A DNA stretch of 64,000 nucleotides from Flavobacterium cellulosilyticum (GCF_004349355.1 NZ_SMFK01000003.1:248001-312000), one strand, 5' to 3'; positions 55,166-63,621 are shown, counted from the first letter of the stretch. Translations and numbers: made by a program. Notes: generated by a model from the letters alone, not told the origin.

Positions 55166-56509
55166 TTATAGTATTGAGGGTGTCTGGATTTCATCATAAG
55201 GTCCATGTTTTATTTTTTTATTTACAGAATAAATAAATAAAATCAATAAGAAAGTGTAAACAACTGTAAACATGACTAATGAAAAAATAATTTGATTCGC
55301 TGATACTTCTTGAGAAAAAGCTTTGCTAGTTCTCAATAGACCATATACCACCCAGGGTTGCCTTCCCATTTCGGCAGTGAACCAACCCACTTGATTGGCT
55401 ATTTGAGGTAAAATAACTGAAAAAGAAAAAATCCATAACAACCATTTCTTTTCAAATAATTTACCACGCCACCACAAAAAACTGGCGTATAATGTAAGCC
55501 CAATCAATGTCATTCCTATAGCGACCATGATATGATAAAATTGGAAAACAGCATTTATTTGACTCGGTCGGTCTTCAACTGCAAAGTCATTTAATCCTTT
55601 TATTGGAGCATTAAAATCTTGGTGTACTATGAAGGATAATCCACCAGGAATCCCAATTCCTGTCACTTTTTGATTTTCTTTATCAACCCAACCCAAAAGA
55701 TATAAATCAGCAGGGGAATTTTTCTTGAAATGGCCTTCCATAGTTGCCAGTTTTGCCGGTTGATTTACCGCAACTCCATCGGCTGAACTATGCCCAGAGA
55801 TCAACTGAGTCAGTGAAAAAATAGTTGCTACTACTAATGAAATTTTGAATGCTTTTTTAGATATTTCGACATAACGACCTTTTCTGATATAATACGCATG
55901 CACACTTAAAACCAAAAATGCACCTGCTAAAATAGCCCCTTGCCAAGTATGAATTATCCGATCTACACTTGAGGGATTGAATACCATTGCCCAAAAATCG
56001 GTAACTTCGGCGCGTGCATGTAATCCCTTGCCTACTATATGATAACCCGCTGGAGTTTGTTGCCAAGAATTAGCGACTACAATCCAAACTGCAGAGAACA
56101 TGGAACCTAAAAAAACACCTAGTGTTGAAACAAAATGTACCCATGGTTTCACTCGATTCCATCCAAAAAGTAAAATCCCAAGAAAAGTACTCTCTAAACC
56201 AAAGGCAAATAGTCCTTCGGCAGCCAATGCGCTTCCAAAAATATCGCCAACATACCGAGAATATACCGCCCAATTGGTTCCAAATTCAAACTCCATTATG
56301 ATTCCGGTTGCAACACCAATACCAAATGTTAAAGCAAATAATTTAATCCAAAAACGAGTTAATATTTCATATTCTTTATCTCCAGTTTTGAGATAAAGAC
56401 CTTCCATTATCACCATAATCAATCCAATCCCGATACTTAAAGGTGGATATATGTAATGGAAAGCGATAGTAAAGGCAAATTGTATTCGAGCAAGTATTTC
56501 AACATCCAT
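55166..56509 (-). CDS. cydA: Cytochrome bd oxidase subunit I
   Basis: 447 residues from the ATG at 56509 (MDVEILARIQFAFTIAFHYIYPPLS); an upstream TTG at 56527 is less likely. The blocks RIQFAFTIAFHYIYPP with the distal heme His, FEFGTNWAVYSRYVGDIFGSALAAEGLFAFGLES, and GWFTAEMGRQPWVVYGLLRT are diagnostic. The region between the sixth and seventh helices is short, as in the short Q-loop group. It should take electrons from menaquinol. Upstream on the same strand lies menD, 132 bp away, so quinone synthesis and its oxidase are neighbours. Confidence 0.94.
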   Translation of the reverse strand: MDVEILARIQFAFTIAFHYIYPPLSIGIGLIMVIMEGLYLKTGDKEYEILTRFWIKLFALTFGIGVATGIIMEFEFGTNWAVYSRYVGDIFGSALAAEGLFAFGLESTFLGILLFGWNRVKPWVHFVSTLGVFLGSMFSAVWIVVANSWQQTPAGYHIVGKGLHARAEVTDFWAMVFNPSSVDRIIHTWQGAILAGAFLVLSVHAYYIRKGRYVEISKKAFKISLVVATIFSLTQLISGHSSADGVAVNQPAKLATMEGHFKKNSPADLYLLGWVDKENQKVTGIGIPGGLSFIVHQDFNAPIKGLNDFAVEDRPSQINAVFQFYHIMVAIGMTLIGLTLYASFLWWRGKLFEKKWLLWIFSFSVILPQIANQVGWFTAEMGRQPWVVYGLLRTSKAFSQEVSANQIIFSLVMFTVVYTFLLILFIYSVNKKIKHGPYDEIQTPSIL

Positions 56510-56640
56510 AATAAAAAGTTTATTCAAAAATATTCTTGTTTTATTTTAAAGTGAATAGCAAAAGTCACGTTTAAATTAAGTTTAAGTTCAAAATAGTTTA
56601 AGATTAGAAAATTGTAATGTTATTTTTATAATCTAAAATA

Positions 56641-58302
56641 CTACACCAATTCCTTGAAATACTGCAACAAAATTTTGTCGTTTTCTCTCGTTGGAGTAAA
56701 AATTTCTAAAATACATGGTATTTCATTTTGGGAATAGAACGTTTCCAAACTATTCTCTAAACTCGTTTCATCACTTGCAATACTGTATTCAAAACCATAC
56801 ATCTTGGCCAAATATTCAGCAGTATGACAATGGGATGTTTCGAAAAATTTATTGAATACCGGCGTTTCTTCGTGACCAGGTAAAATCCTAAATATACCTC
56901 CACCTCCATTATTAATTAAAATGATCTTAAAATTTTTTGGTATGTATTCGTTCCAAAGCGCATTACTGTCATATAAAAAACTAATATCTCCTGTGATGAG
57001 TGTAGTTTGTTTTTCATTGGCCACAGCCGCACCAATGGCTGTAGAAGTACTTCCATCTATTCCACTAGTTCCACGATTGCAAAAAACGGTAATTGAAGAA
57101 TCTATTTTAAATAATTGTGCGTAACGAATGGCCGAACTATTGCTGAGATGCACCATAGAATCATGCTTCAAAGAAGAAATTATTTTTTCAAAAACCTTAA
57201 AGTCTGAAAAAGGAATTGTATCTAAATATTCTTGATGTTTGGATTGTCGCAAAGAGGCGATCGCTGCAAAAGATGATTTGTATTTAGAAGGAATCGGAAT
57301 CGTAAAGTTCAAAAACTGATTGAAAAACTGGTTTGGATTTACTTTAAAATGTTTCGTCAAACAGCCATAAGTGTCATACGCTCTTAATTCATCAATATGC
57401 CAATGATTTGAAGGCGCATACGCTCTTAAAAAACCTTTTATCCTTTTAGAAACCACCATTCCGCCAAAAGTAATCAAGATTTCTGGCTGCAATTTCACGA
57501 ACTCTTTTTTGGTAAAAGGTGTAATTATGGTATCAATGTTATGTAAAAAGGATGGATGATGTAAGTTTGAAGTCGTTTCTGTCATTACAACAACCGAATC
57601 ATCTTTAGCTAGAAAATTTATTATTTCAACATCAATTGCATTGGGTTTGTTTTCTCCAACAAGAATTAATTTCTTTTTGGATTTATTCCAAATATTAGTG
57701 TAAGCAATTATTTCATCTATAGAAATTTTCTTTTGTTTTTTGGCCAAAGCCGAAATAGTTACATCGACATTTAATTTAGACACTGTTTGATATAACGGCT
57801 CTTCAAAAGGGACGTTGATATGAACTGGTCCTTTTTTCGTGAAAGCCTTATTTATAGCTTTATTTATTTCTAAATCATTTTCAACAGAGGCCTCTTGTGA
57901 TAAATTGGCATTATAAAGCGAATGATTTTTAAATACATTTTGTTGGCGAATCGTTTGCCCATCTCCAATATCAATTTTGTTTTGTGGCCTGTCTGCAGAA
58001 ATAACTACCAAAGGAATTTGATTATAAAATGCTTCGGAAAAAGCAGGGTAATAATTCAACAAAGCAGAACCCGAGGTACATACTACTGCTGTAGGTTTAT
58101 TTGTTTGTTGTGCTATTCCAAGTGCAAAAAATGCCGCACATCGTTCATCAGCAATGCTAAAACAATTGAAATCAGGATTACTCACAAAACCTATAGTTAA
58201 AGGCGCATTTCGTGAACCTGGAGAAATGATGATGTTTTTTATTCCTTTAGCAAGACATATTTCAATGACGCTTTGCGCTAAAGGTATTTTAGGATAAACC
58301 AT
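56641..58302 (-). CDS. menD: SEPHCHC synthase (menaquinone)
   Basis: 553 residues from the ATG at 58302 (MVYPKIPLAQSVIEICL); a GTG at 58329 would add nine residues. ThDP-dependent family: IISPGSRNAPLTIGF, ADERCAAFFALGIAQQTNKPTAVVCTSGSALLNYYPAFSEAFYN with the catalytic Glu region, and the ThDP-binding end LITGDISFLYDSNALWN...INNGGGGIF. It joins isochorismate and 2-oxoglutarate in the first committed menaquinone step. It lies far from menC/A/B (44-58 kb) but on the same strand. Confidence 0.93.
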   Translation of the reverse strand: MVYPKIPLAQSVIEICLAKGIKNIIISPGSRNAPLTIGFVSNPDFNCFSIADERCAAFFALGIAQQTNKPTAVVCTSGSALLNYYPAFSEAFYNQIPLVVISADRPQNKIDIGDGQTIRQQNVFKNHSLYNANLSQEASVENDLEINKAINKAFTKKGPVHINVPFEEPLYQTVSKLNVDVTISALAKKQKKISIDEIIAYTNIWNKSKKKLILVGENKPNAIDVEIINFLAKDDSVVVMTETTSNLHHPSFLHNIDTIITPFTKKEFVKLQPEILITFGGMVVSKRIKGFLRAYAPSNHWHIDELRAYDTYGCLTKHFKVNPNQFFNQFLNFTIPIPSKYKSSFAAIASLRQSKHQEYLDTIPFSDFKVFEKIISSLKHDSMVHLSNSSAIRYAQLFKIDSSITVFCNRGTSGIDGSTSTAIGAAVANEKQTTLITGDISFLYDSNALWNEYIPKNFKIILINNGGGGIFRILPGHEETPVFNKFFETSHCHTAEYLAKMYGFEYSIASDETSLENSLETFYSQNEIPCILEIFTPTRENDKILLQYFKELV

Positions 58303-58356
58303 TCTTGTTGTTTTTTGCCTCAATGACACTAAGACTCTAAAGGCATTTATTTTTTA

Positions 58357-58364
58357 CAAAGTTA
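58357..58364 (-). promoter_or_regulatory. -7 box (TAACTTTG) of menD
   Basis: On the minus strand TAACTTTG fits TAnnTTTG, 54 bp before the ATG at 58302. A second match, TAAGTTTG, is at 58365-58372, so the exact start is open. Confidence 0.4.
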
Positions 58365-58429
58365 CAAACTTAGACTATTATTTTACTTATAAATACCAGA
58401 TATTCGGTACTATTATTGCATAAAAGAAA

Positions 58430-58437
58430 TATATTTG
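58430..58437 (+). promoter_or_regulatory. -7 box (TATATTTG) of the thioredoxin-like gene
   Basis: TATATTTG matches the consensus exactly and lies 49 bp before the ATG at 58487. An imperfect dyad TACCAGATATTCGGTA (58394-58409) lies between this box and the divergent menD promoter. Confidence 0.45.
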
Positions 58438-58486
58438 TAAAAATCAATTTAATAGAAAATTTATAAATTAATAATCCAACTATTAT

Positions 58487-59665
58487 ATGCGTTTAATGTG
58501 TTTTTGCTTCTTTTTTATTTTTGTTCAAACTGGAATTGCTCAAACCAGTTTTAAATTTGATGAAAGGAATTACCAAACCATACTTAGTACATCGAAAACT
58601 GAAAATAAACCGATTTTCATGATGCTATACGCAACTTGGTGTCCTCATTGTAATAAAATGAAAAATACCGTATTCAAAGAAGAAAAAGTTAGAAGTATGT
58701 TAAGGACTAATTTCATTTGCACTTGGTTTGATATCGATACTCCCGAAGGTAAAATTTTAAATACTAAATTCAATTTGACTTCTTTACCCACATTTGTCTT
58801 TTTAGATTCTAATGAAACCGAACTCTACCGTTTAAAAGGGGAATTATCAACTTCCGATTTTATTCAAGAATTAAATAACGCTTTGAATTCAAAGCTACAA
58901 TTACCTTTTTTAGAAAAAGAATATATAAACATGCCTAGCGATTCCCAAAAATGGCTGAACTATATGAATGTGTTAAAAAAAGGGAAAGATAGAGAGTATT
59001 TAGCCGAAAAAGTGAAAGCCTATTTTGATTCACAAACAGATGAACAACTAATAAGTCCCACAAATTGGGTAATTATCGCCAATTGTGTTACTGATATTTC
59101 ATCTAGAGAATTTCAATTTGTATTAAAACATCAGATAGAGTTTGAGGCAATAAGCTCACCGTTGAGAGTGGAGCGTAAAATTATAAGTATTGTAACCGAA
59201 TCACTCAAACCACTTACAGAATCATTTGACACCATAGCCTATTACCAAAAACGAAAAATAGCAAAAACCATACAATTACAAAAAACAGATTCATTAATAT
59301 ATCGGTACGATCTTACTATCGCCGAAAGAACTGGGAACTGGTCAGCCTATAAAAAAATAGCCATCGAATCAACAGAAAAATTTGCATGGAAAGATCCCAC
59401 ATTATTAAAGGAAATTTCTCAAAACTTTTTGAAATATATAACTGACGTTCCTAGTTTGAATCTGGCTATTAAATGGACAACTCATTCCTTATTATTGAAC
59501 GATTCTTATGACGGAAACCTTTTGCTTTCGAACTTATATTTAAAAACTAACAATAAAAATTCAGCAATAACGGCTGCCCGAAAATCAAAAGTTATTTGTA
59601 CAGCTTATAGTTTTAATCCAAAAGAGGTAGACGAATTATATATTAAATTGGGCATAACTAAATAG
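58487..59665 (+). CDS. Exported thioredoxin-fold protein with long C-terminal helical region
   Basis: 392 residues. Signal peptide (CFCFFFIFVQTGIAQ), then a thioredoxin domain at about 20-150 with the active site ATWCPHCNKMKNTVF (CPHC, redox-active) and the cis-Pro turn LTSLPTFVFLD. The remaining 240 residues are mostly helical, with possible repeats, and have no assigned domain. It is likely a periplasmic disulfide reductase or isomerase. The acetyltransferase starts 2 bp after its stop, so both are on one mRNA. Confidence 0.85.
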   Translation: MRLMCFCFFFIFVQTGIAQTSFKFDERNYQTILSTSKTENKPIFMMLYATWCPHCNKMKNTVFKEEKVRSMLRTNFICTWFDIDTPEGKILNTKFNLTSLPTFVFLDSNETELYRLKGELSTSDFIQELNNALNSKLQLPFLEKEYINMPSDSQKWLNYMNVLKKGKDREYLAEKVKAYFDSQTDEQLISPTNWVIIANCVTDISSREFQFVLKHQIEFEAISSPLRVERKIISIVTESLKPLTESFDTIAYYQKRKIAKTIQLQKTDSLIYRYDLTIAERTGNWSAYKKIAIESTEKFAWKDPTLLKEISQNFLKYITDVPSLNLAIKWTTHSLLLNDSYDGNLLLSNLYLKTNNKNSAITAARKSKVICTAYSFNPKEVDELYIKLGITK

Positions 59666-59667
59666 TC

Positions 59668-60165
59668 ATGGATATCAAAATTAGACCGTACCAGATAGAA
59701 GATACACAAGCCATTTTGGAAATTATAAATTATAATATTCTTCATTCAACGGCTTTATATGATTACACTATTCGAACTTTTGAACAACAAAAAAACATCT
59801 TAGAAGATAAAGTCAACAAAGGATTTCCTGTGATTATTGCTGAATTTGATGGAAAACTGGCTGGTTTTGCAATGTATGGTGAATTTAGGTTTCGAGAAGC
59901 CTATAAATTTACTGTAGAACATTCCGTTTATGTAAATGAAGATTTTCAAGGGAATGGTATTGGTAAACTTCTATTAGCAGCATTAATCCAACTAGCCCGA
60001 AAACAAAAACGCCACACTATGATTGCCGTTATTGATGCGGAAAATCAAAGTAGTGTAGCGTTTCATGAGAAATTTGGTTTCTCTACTGTTGGGATTATCA
60101 AAGAATCCGGATTTAAATTTGATCGATGGTTGGATTCTGTTTTTATGCAGCTTATTTTAGAGTAA
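59668..60165 (+). CDS. GNAT-family N-acetyltransferase (phosphinothricin/MnaT-like)
   Basis: 165 residues. The start DIKIRPYQIEDTQAILEIINYNI and the central EHSVYVNEDFQGNGIGKLLLAALIQLARKQ (acetyl-CoA loop QGNGIG) and GFSTVGIIKESGFKFDRWLDSVFMQ are characteristic of the phosphinothricin N-acetyltransferase/MnaT branch, which acetylates amino-acid analogues such as methionine sulfoximine. The substrate here is not determined. It is convergent with the glutathione peroxidase gene, 1 bp apart. Confidence 0.9.
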   Translation: MDIKIRPYQIEDTQAILEIINYNILHSTALYDYTIRTFEQQKNILEDKVNKGFPVIIAEFDGKLAGFAMYGEFRFREAYKFTVEHSVYVNEDFQGNGIGKLLLAALIQLARKQKRHTMIAVIDAENQSSVAFHEKFGFSTVGIIKESGFKFDRWLDSVFMQLILE

Positions 60166-60166
60166 A

Positions 60167-60739
60167 CTAGCTTTTAATCCAATTTACAATTTCAGGATCG
60201 GTTGGTAAGGTTTTCGAATAATATACTTTTACCAATTCCCCTTTTTCATTAATTAAATATTTTTGAAAATTCCATTTTACCTCAGAATCTTCTACTCCAT
60301 TTTTAGCTTTTTGAGTCAAGAATTGATATATTGGATTCATGTCATCTCCTTTTACTGAAATTTTGCTCATCATTGGGAACGAAACTCCATAATTGAGTTG
60401 GCAAAAACTAGCTATATCTTCATTGCTACCTGGTTCTTGCTTGCCAAAATTATTGGCTGGAAAGCCTATAATAACAAAACCTTTATCATGATAATCTTTG
60501 TATAAAACCTCTAAATCCTTATATTGTGGTGTGAATCCACATTTCGAAGCTGTGTTTACAATCATTATTTTTTTACCTTTCAAAGAAGCAAAATCAAAGG
60601 TTTCACCAGATAAATCTTCAACTTTAAATTGATAAATCGTTTGCTTTTCCATTTTGTTTTTATTTTTATCGGTTTGAGCTTGACTCTGAATCCCTATAAA
60701 AAGGAATAGTCCACATGTAATACTTATAATTTTTTTCAT
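60167..60739 (-). CDS. Glutathione-peroxidase-family thiol peroxidase, exported
   Basis: 190 residues. A signal peptide (MKKIISITCGLFLFIGIQSQAQ) precedes the domain. ASLKGKKIMIVNTASKCGFTPQYKDLEVLYKDY holds the peroxidatic Cys in a CGFT context (Cys type, not selenocysteine), FPANNFGKQEPGSNEDIASFC the conserved Gln and a second Cys, and KWNFQKYLI the Trp/Asn of the tetrad. Such Cys-type members usually use thioredoxin rather than glutathione. The signal peptide places it outside the cytoplasm. Confidence 0.9.
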   Translation of the reverse strand: MKKIISITCGLFLFIGIQSQAQTDKNKNKMEKQTIYQFKVEDLSGETFDFASLKGKKIMIVNTASKCGFTPQYKDLEVLYKDYHDKGFVIIGFPANNFGKQEPGSNEDIASFCQLNYGVSFPMMSKISVKGDDMNPIYQFLTQKAKNGVEDSEVKWNFQKYLINEKGELVKVYYSKTLPTDPEIVNWIKS

Positions 60740-61064
60740 TGTTTATTTTTTGTATAAAAATAGTCAAAATGACATTCGAATAACTACAACATTCCTTAAA
60801 GTTTTATTAATTTTAAACCTATTGGGTGCTATTCAATTTAGTTTATTTTTTCAATCAAACTTCTACAAACTTGGTACAAGCTAGAGATTTAGCCTTCATT
60901 AAATTTGATAAGACGCTTCATTTTTTAAAGTAAAAAAGTAATGTGTAACTAAGAGTAAACGTATTTATTTCTATATTCTATGTTACTACTAGGTTTGGGA
61001 AGTTATCCTAATTATATAACTTTATAAAAATTAGTGGTCAACTTGAACTTGATTGAAGGACATT

Positions 61065-61246
61065 ACGTTATATGACTTTCCGCTAAGCGGACTAAATTTT
61101 CAGCATACAACCTGTTATAAAACTTTACCACGAATTACACTAATTTACACTAATTTTTTTAAAATTAAAACAGGAATTCGTGACAATTAGTGCAATTCGT
61201 GGCTGAAATAAATTATTGGTATAAGTAACGGAGTGTCATATAACGT
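61065..61246. repeat. Nested inverted-repeat element, possible miniature mobile element
   Basis: ACGTTATATGAC (61065-61076) and GTCATATAACGT (61235-61246) are exact 12 bp inverted ends 182 bp apart. Inside, CCACGAATTACACTAATT (from 61128) and AATTAGTGCAATTCGTGG (to 61202) form a second, imperfect stem. Terminal inverted repeats around an internal hairpin resemble a MITE, but no target duplication is clear. Confidence 0.45.
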
Positions 61247-61312
61247 TAAATATTGATAGATTAATAGGTAAATAATTCTATTTCCACTATATTAAACTCC
61301 TTATAAAATCAC

Positions 61313-61320
61313 TATTTTTG
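61313..61320 (+). promoter_or_regulatory. -7 box (TATTTTTG) of the aguB-type gene
   Basis: TATTTTTG fits TAnnTTTG and ends 19 bp before the ATG at 61340, giving a leader of about 12 bases. Confidence 0.4.
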
Positions 61321-61339
61321 CACTCTAAATTATTGCCTT

Positions 61340-62227
61340 ATGCCAAACAAAAAATACAAAATAGCTGTTATCCAATTGAATTTGAATGATATTGCCGAAA
61401 ACAACCTGAAAAAATGCATTAGTTGGGTTCGTGATGCTGCCAATCAAGGAGCCGAAGTCATCTTATTACCTGAATTATATAGCAGTCATTATTTTTGTCA
61501 AAGCGAAGATGTCGATAATTTTGCCTTGGCAGAACCATTATACAGCACTTCATTTATTGCTTTTAGTGCCTTGGCCAAAGAATTAGGTGTGGTAATTATT
61601 GTTCCTTTCTTCGAAAAAAGAATGGCCGGAATCTACCACAACAGTGCGTACATTATCGATACTGATGGTTCCGAAGCAGGATTGTACCGTAAAATGCATA
61701 TTCCAGACGATCCCCATTTTTATGAAAAGTTCTATTTCACACCAGGTGATTTAGGCTTTAAAGCTTTTAATACCAACAAAGGAAAAGTGGGCACCCTAAT
61801 ATGTTGGGATCAATGGTATCCAGAAGCCGCTCGATTAACAGCGCTTCAAGGTGCCGAGGTCTTGTTTTACCCAACTGCTATTGGTTGGCATCCACAAGAA
61901 AAAGAGCAATACGGCGAGAACCAACACGGCGCTTGGATGAACGTTATGAAAGGGCATGCTGTTGCTAATGGTGTGTATGTTGCCGCTGCCAACCGTATTG
62001 GTTTAGAGCACTATTTGCCCGATACCGCCGGAATCCAGTTTTGGGGTTCTTCATTTATCGCGGGTCCACAAGGCGAAATTTTGGCACAAGCCTCACACGA
62101 TAAAGAAGAAATTCTGATTGCCGAAGTCGATTTGGATCTACAAGAAAACGTACGTCAGAACTGGCCGTTTTTTAGAGATCGTAGAATTGATGCTTTTGGG
62201 GATATTACCAAAAGAGCAATTGATTAA
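61340..62227 (+). CDS. aguB: Carbon-nitrogen hydrolase, N-carbamoylputrescine amidase type
   Basis: 295 residues of the nitrilase superfamily. The catalytic triad is Glu in LLPELYSSHYFCQ, Lys in YRKMHIPDDPHFYEKFYFTPGD and Cys in GTLICWDQWYPEAARLTALQGAEVLFYPTAIGWHP. The length and these blocks match N-carbamoylputrescine amidase, which completes putrescine synthesis from agmatine. The usual partner, agmatine deiminase, is not beside it in this window. A terminator lies 64 bp downstream. Confidence 0.88.
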   Translation: MPNKKYKIAVIQLNLNDIAENNLKKCISWVRDAANQGAEVILLPELYSSHYFCQSEDVDNFALAEPLYSTSFIAFSALAKELGVVIIVPFFEKRMAGIYHNSAYIIDTDGSEAGLYRKMHIPDDPHFYEKFYFTPGDLGFKAFNTNKGKVGTLICWDQWYPEAARLTALQGAEVLFYPTAIGWHPQEKEQYGENQHGAWMNVMKGHAVANGVYVAAANRIGLEHYLPDTAGIQFWGSSFIAGPQGEILAQASHDKEEILIAEVDLDLQENVRQNWPFFRDRRIDAFGDITKRAID

Positions 62228-62290
62228 AGTTTAAATTGGCACACGGATTTAACGGATAAAACGATTGACACGGATTTTATTAAAAAATAA

Positions 62291-62327
62291 AAAAAAGGAC
62301 TATAACGATGTGTTTTAGTCCTTTTTT
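62291..62327 (+). terminator. Terminator of the aguB-type gene
   Basis: AAAAAAGGACTA (62291-62302) pairs with TAGTCCTTTTTT (62316-62327). A/T runs on both sides let it act in both directions. Two ACACGGATTT copies lie just before it. Confidence 0.8.
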
Positions 62328-62336
62328 GTTTTTTTT

Positions 62337-62445
62337 AGGAGCAGTACAAATGTGCATTTCAATTACCTCTACTCCCGCTATTCGCTACAATATTGTGGTG
62401 GCAAAAGCAAAGCCACCACAAGGATTTCCGCTACTATCGGGGCTG
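62337..62445 (-). repeat. Structured intergenic element, copy B (inverted relative to copy A)
   Basis: Read on the minus strand: CAGCCCCGATAGTAGCGGAA, then the stem TTGTGGTGGC...GCCACCACAA (10 bp, 62393-62402 with 62412-62421), then ATTGTAGCGAATAGCGGG, an AT-rich insertion of about 30 bases absent from copy A, and GCTCCT. The blocks match the copy at 43145-43222. It lies downstream of higA in the sense direction. Confidence 0.65.
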
Positions 62446-62500
62446 ATGAGAACGTTAAATTTTCATTAGAATAGTCTCAAAAAGAAAAACAATACATTAA

Positions 62501-62869
62501 CTATTTACTCAATTGATAATTATTTACTAATACAGATGCCGAAATATTTAAAACTCTTTCAAGCTCTCTAATCATGCCTACTGTCAGTCTTTTTTTCTTG
62601 CTCAAAATTTCAGAAACGCTGCTTTTGCCTCCAATAATTCCAATTAAATCTTTTTGCTTAATATTCATTTCTTCCATTCTGATTTTAATAGCTTCAATAG
62701 GATCAGGAGCTTCAATAGGAAAAAATTGATTTTCATAATTATCTATCAACAAGGATAAAATTTCAGCTTCATCCCCTTCTTTAGTATTAGGAGCAGCATC
62801 AAAAATCACTTCAAGTCTTTCAAGCGCTTTTTCGTAATCACTTTCGGTTTTAATAGGTCTAATTTCCAT
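62501..62869 (-). CDS. higA: HigA-type antitoxin
   Basis: 122 residues from the ATG at 62869 (MEIRPIKTESDYEKALERLEVIFDA); an ATG at 62896 would overlap higB by 17 bp. The N-terminal helical part is typical of the long HigA branch, followed by an HTH at about 70-115 (IRMEEMNIKQKDLIGIIGGKSSVSEILSKKKRLTVGMIRELERVL). It should neutralise HigB and repress the operon. It follows the toxin gene, the reverse of many toxin-antitoxin pairs but normal for higBA. Confidence 0.88.
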   Translation of the reverse strand: MEIRPIKTESDYEKALERLEVIFDAAPNTKEGDEAEILSLLIDNYENQFFPIEAPDPIEAIKIRMEEMNIKQKDLIGIIGGKSSVSEILSKKKRLTVGMIRELERVLNISASVLVNNYQLSK

Positions 62870-62879
62870 AATTGGTTTT

Positions 62880-63197
62880 TTAAATTGTGTCAGCATTTAT
62901 TTTATCATATTCAGCATGTGTGCCAATGAACCTAATAAATGCCCACTGTCTTTCGAAATTGAATTTTACTATGAGTCGGTATGAATTTCCTTTTATATTA
63001 AAAACAATCCTACTGTCTTTCAAAATACTTGCATTTATAAACGTTTGTTTGATTTCATTTGGTGAATTCCAATTTGAATTCTTAGCCGTTTCGTACCAAG
63101 TCTTCAAATATTGTTCCGCATCGGCGTGCTTTTCCCAAAAGTCTCTCAATGTTTTTTTAGCAATGATTCTTTTCAGATTGTCTAAATATAATGCCAA
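62880..63197 (-). CDS. higB: HigB-type mRNA interferase toxin
   Basis: 105 residues if started at the TTG at 63197, 98 if at the CTG at 63176 (reading MKRIIAKKTLRDFWEKHADAEQYL); homologues usually begin at the latter point. No in-frame ATG exists near either. NEIKQTFINASILKDSRIVFNIKGNSYRLIVKFNFERQWAFIRFIGTHAEYDKI is the RelE/HigB fold with the usual IKGNxYRL and GTHAEYDKI blocks. It is a ribosome-dependent mRNA endonuclease. higA starts 10 bp after its stop. Confidence 0.85.
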   Translation of the reverse strand: MALYLDNLKRIIAKKTLRDFWEKHADAEQYLKTWYETAKNSNWNSPNEIKQTFINASILKDSRIVFNIKGNSYRLIVKFNFERQWAFIRFIGTHAEYDKINADTI

Positions 63198-63262
63198 TAC
63201 AACAATAAGTTCTCGAATTACGAACTTTTATTCAAATAACACTTCGAGTAATCGGATACCAT

Positions 63263-63293
63263 CCTGCAAGGTCTTTTTTTGACCTTGTAGGTA
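63263..63293. repeat. Dispersed hairpin repeat, CCTGCAAGG...CCTTGTAGG type
   Basis: CCTGCAAGGTC, a T run and GACCTTGTAGG form a near-perfect stem. It is an inverted copy of the element at 12802-12832. Confidence 0.6.
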
Positions 63294-63431
63294 TTTAGTT
63301 TTATGAGATTTCTTCTTTTTAGTTATCCGCGTTGCAAACGCTACAATTTTACATTTAATTGAATTAGGTACTCGATGCAATCGAGAAAAGTGCAGTGAAA
63401 TGTCTTTAATTAAAGATCAAATCACCTGTAA

Positions 63432-63520
63432 TTTGTCATTTCGACGAAGGAGAAATCACATTAGTTGCTCATTGTAGTTGCTCTCGTTATGTGATTTCTC
63501 CCGTTGGTCGAAATGACAAA
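63432..63520. repeat. Long inverted repeat of the GTCATTTCGAC type
   Basis: TTTGTCATTTCGACGAAGGA and GAAATCACAT (63432-63461) pair imperfectly with ATGTGATTTC and TCCCGTTGGTCGAAATGACA (63489-63520). This motif is, from memory, a widespread intergenic hairpin repeat in Bacteroidota genomes. Confidence 0.7.
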
Positions 63521-63621
63521 ACAACCCTTATTAATTATTACCTTTTGGAAAAACATAGCACACTTCAAATCCATTTTCAAGAACGTTTATTTTTAAGGAA
63601 CACTTGGAGCAGCTTTTATTA

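Larger units (their letters stand above)
60740..61339. other. Intergenic, 600 bp, with nested inverted repeats
   Basis: No coding sequence seen. Contains the inverted repeat at 61128-61202, an outer pair at 61065-61076 and 61235-61246, and the aguB promoter box. Confidence 0.5.
63198..63621. other. Intergenic, 424 bp, repeat-rich
   Basis: Contains the two hairpin repeats listed separately. A short plus-strand frame across the second repeat (63491-63685) has no protein-like features and is not called as a gene. Confidence 0.5.
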
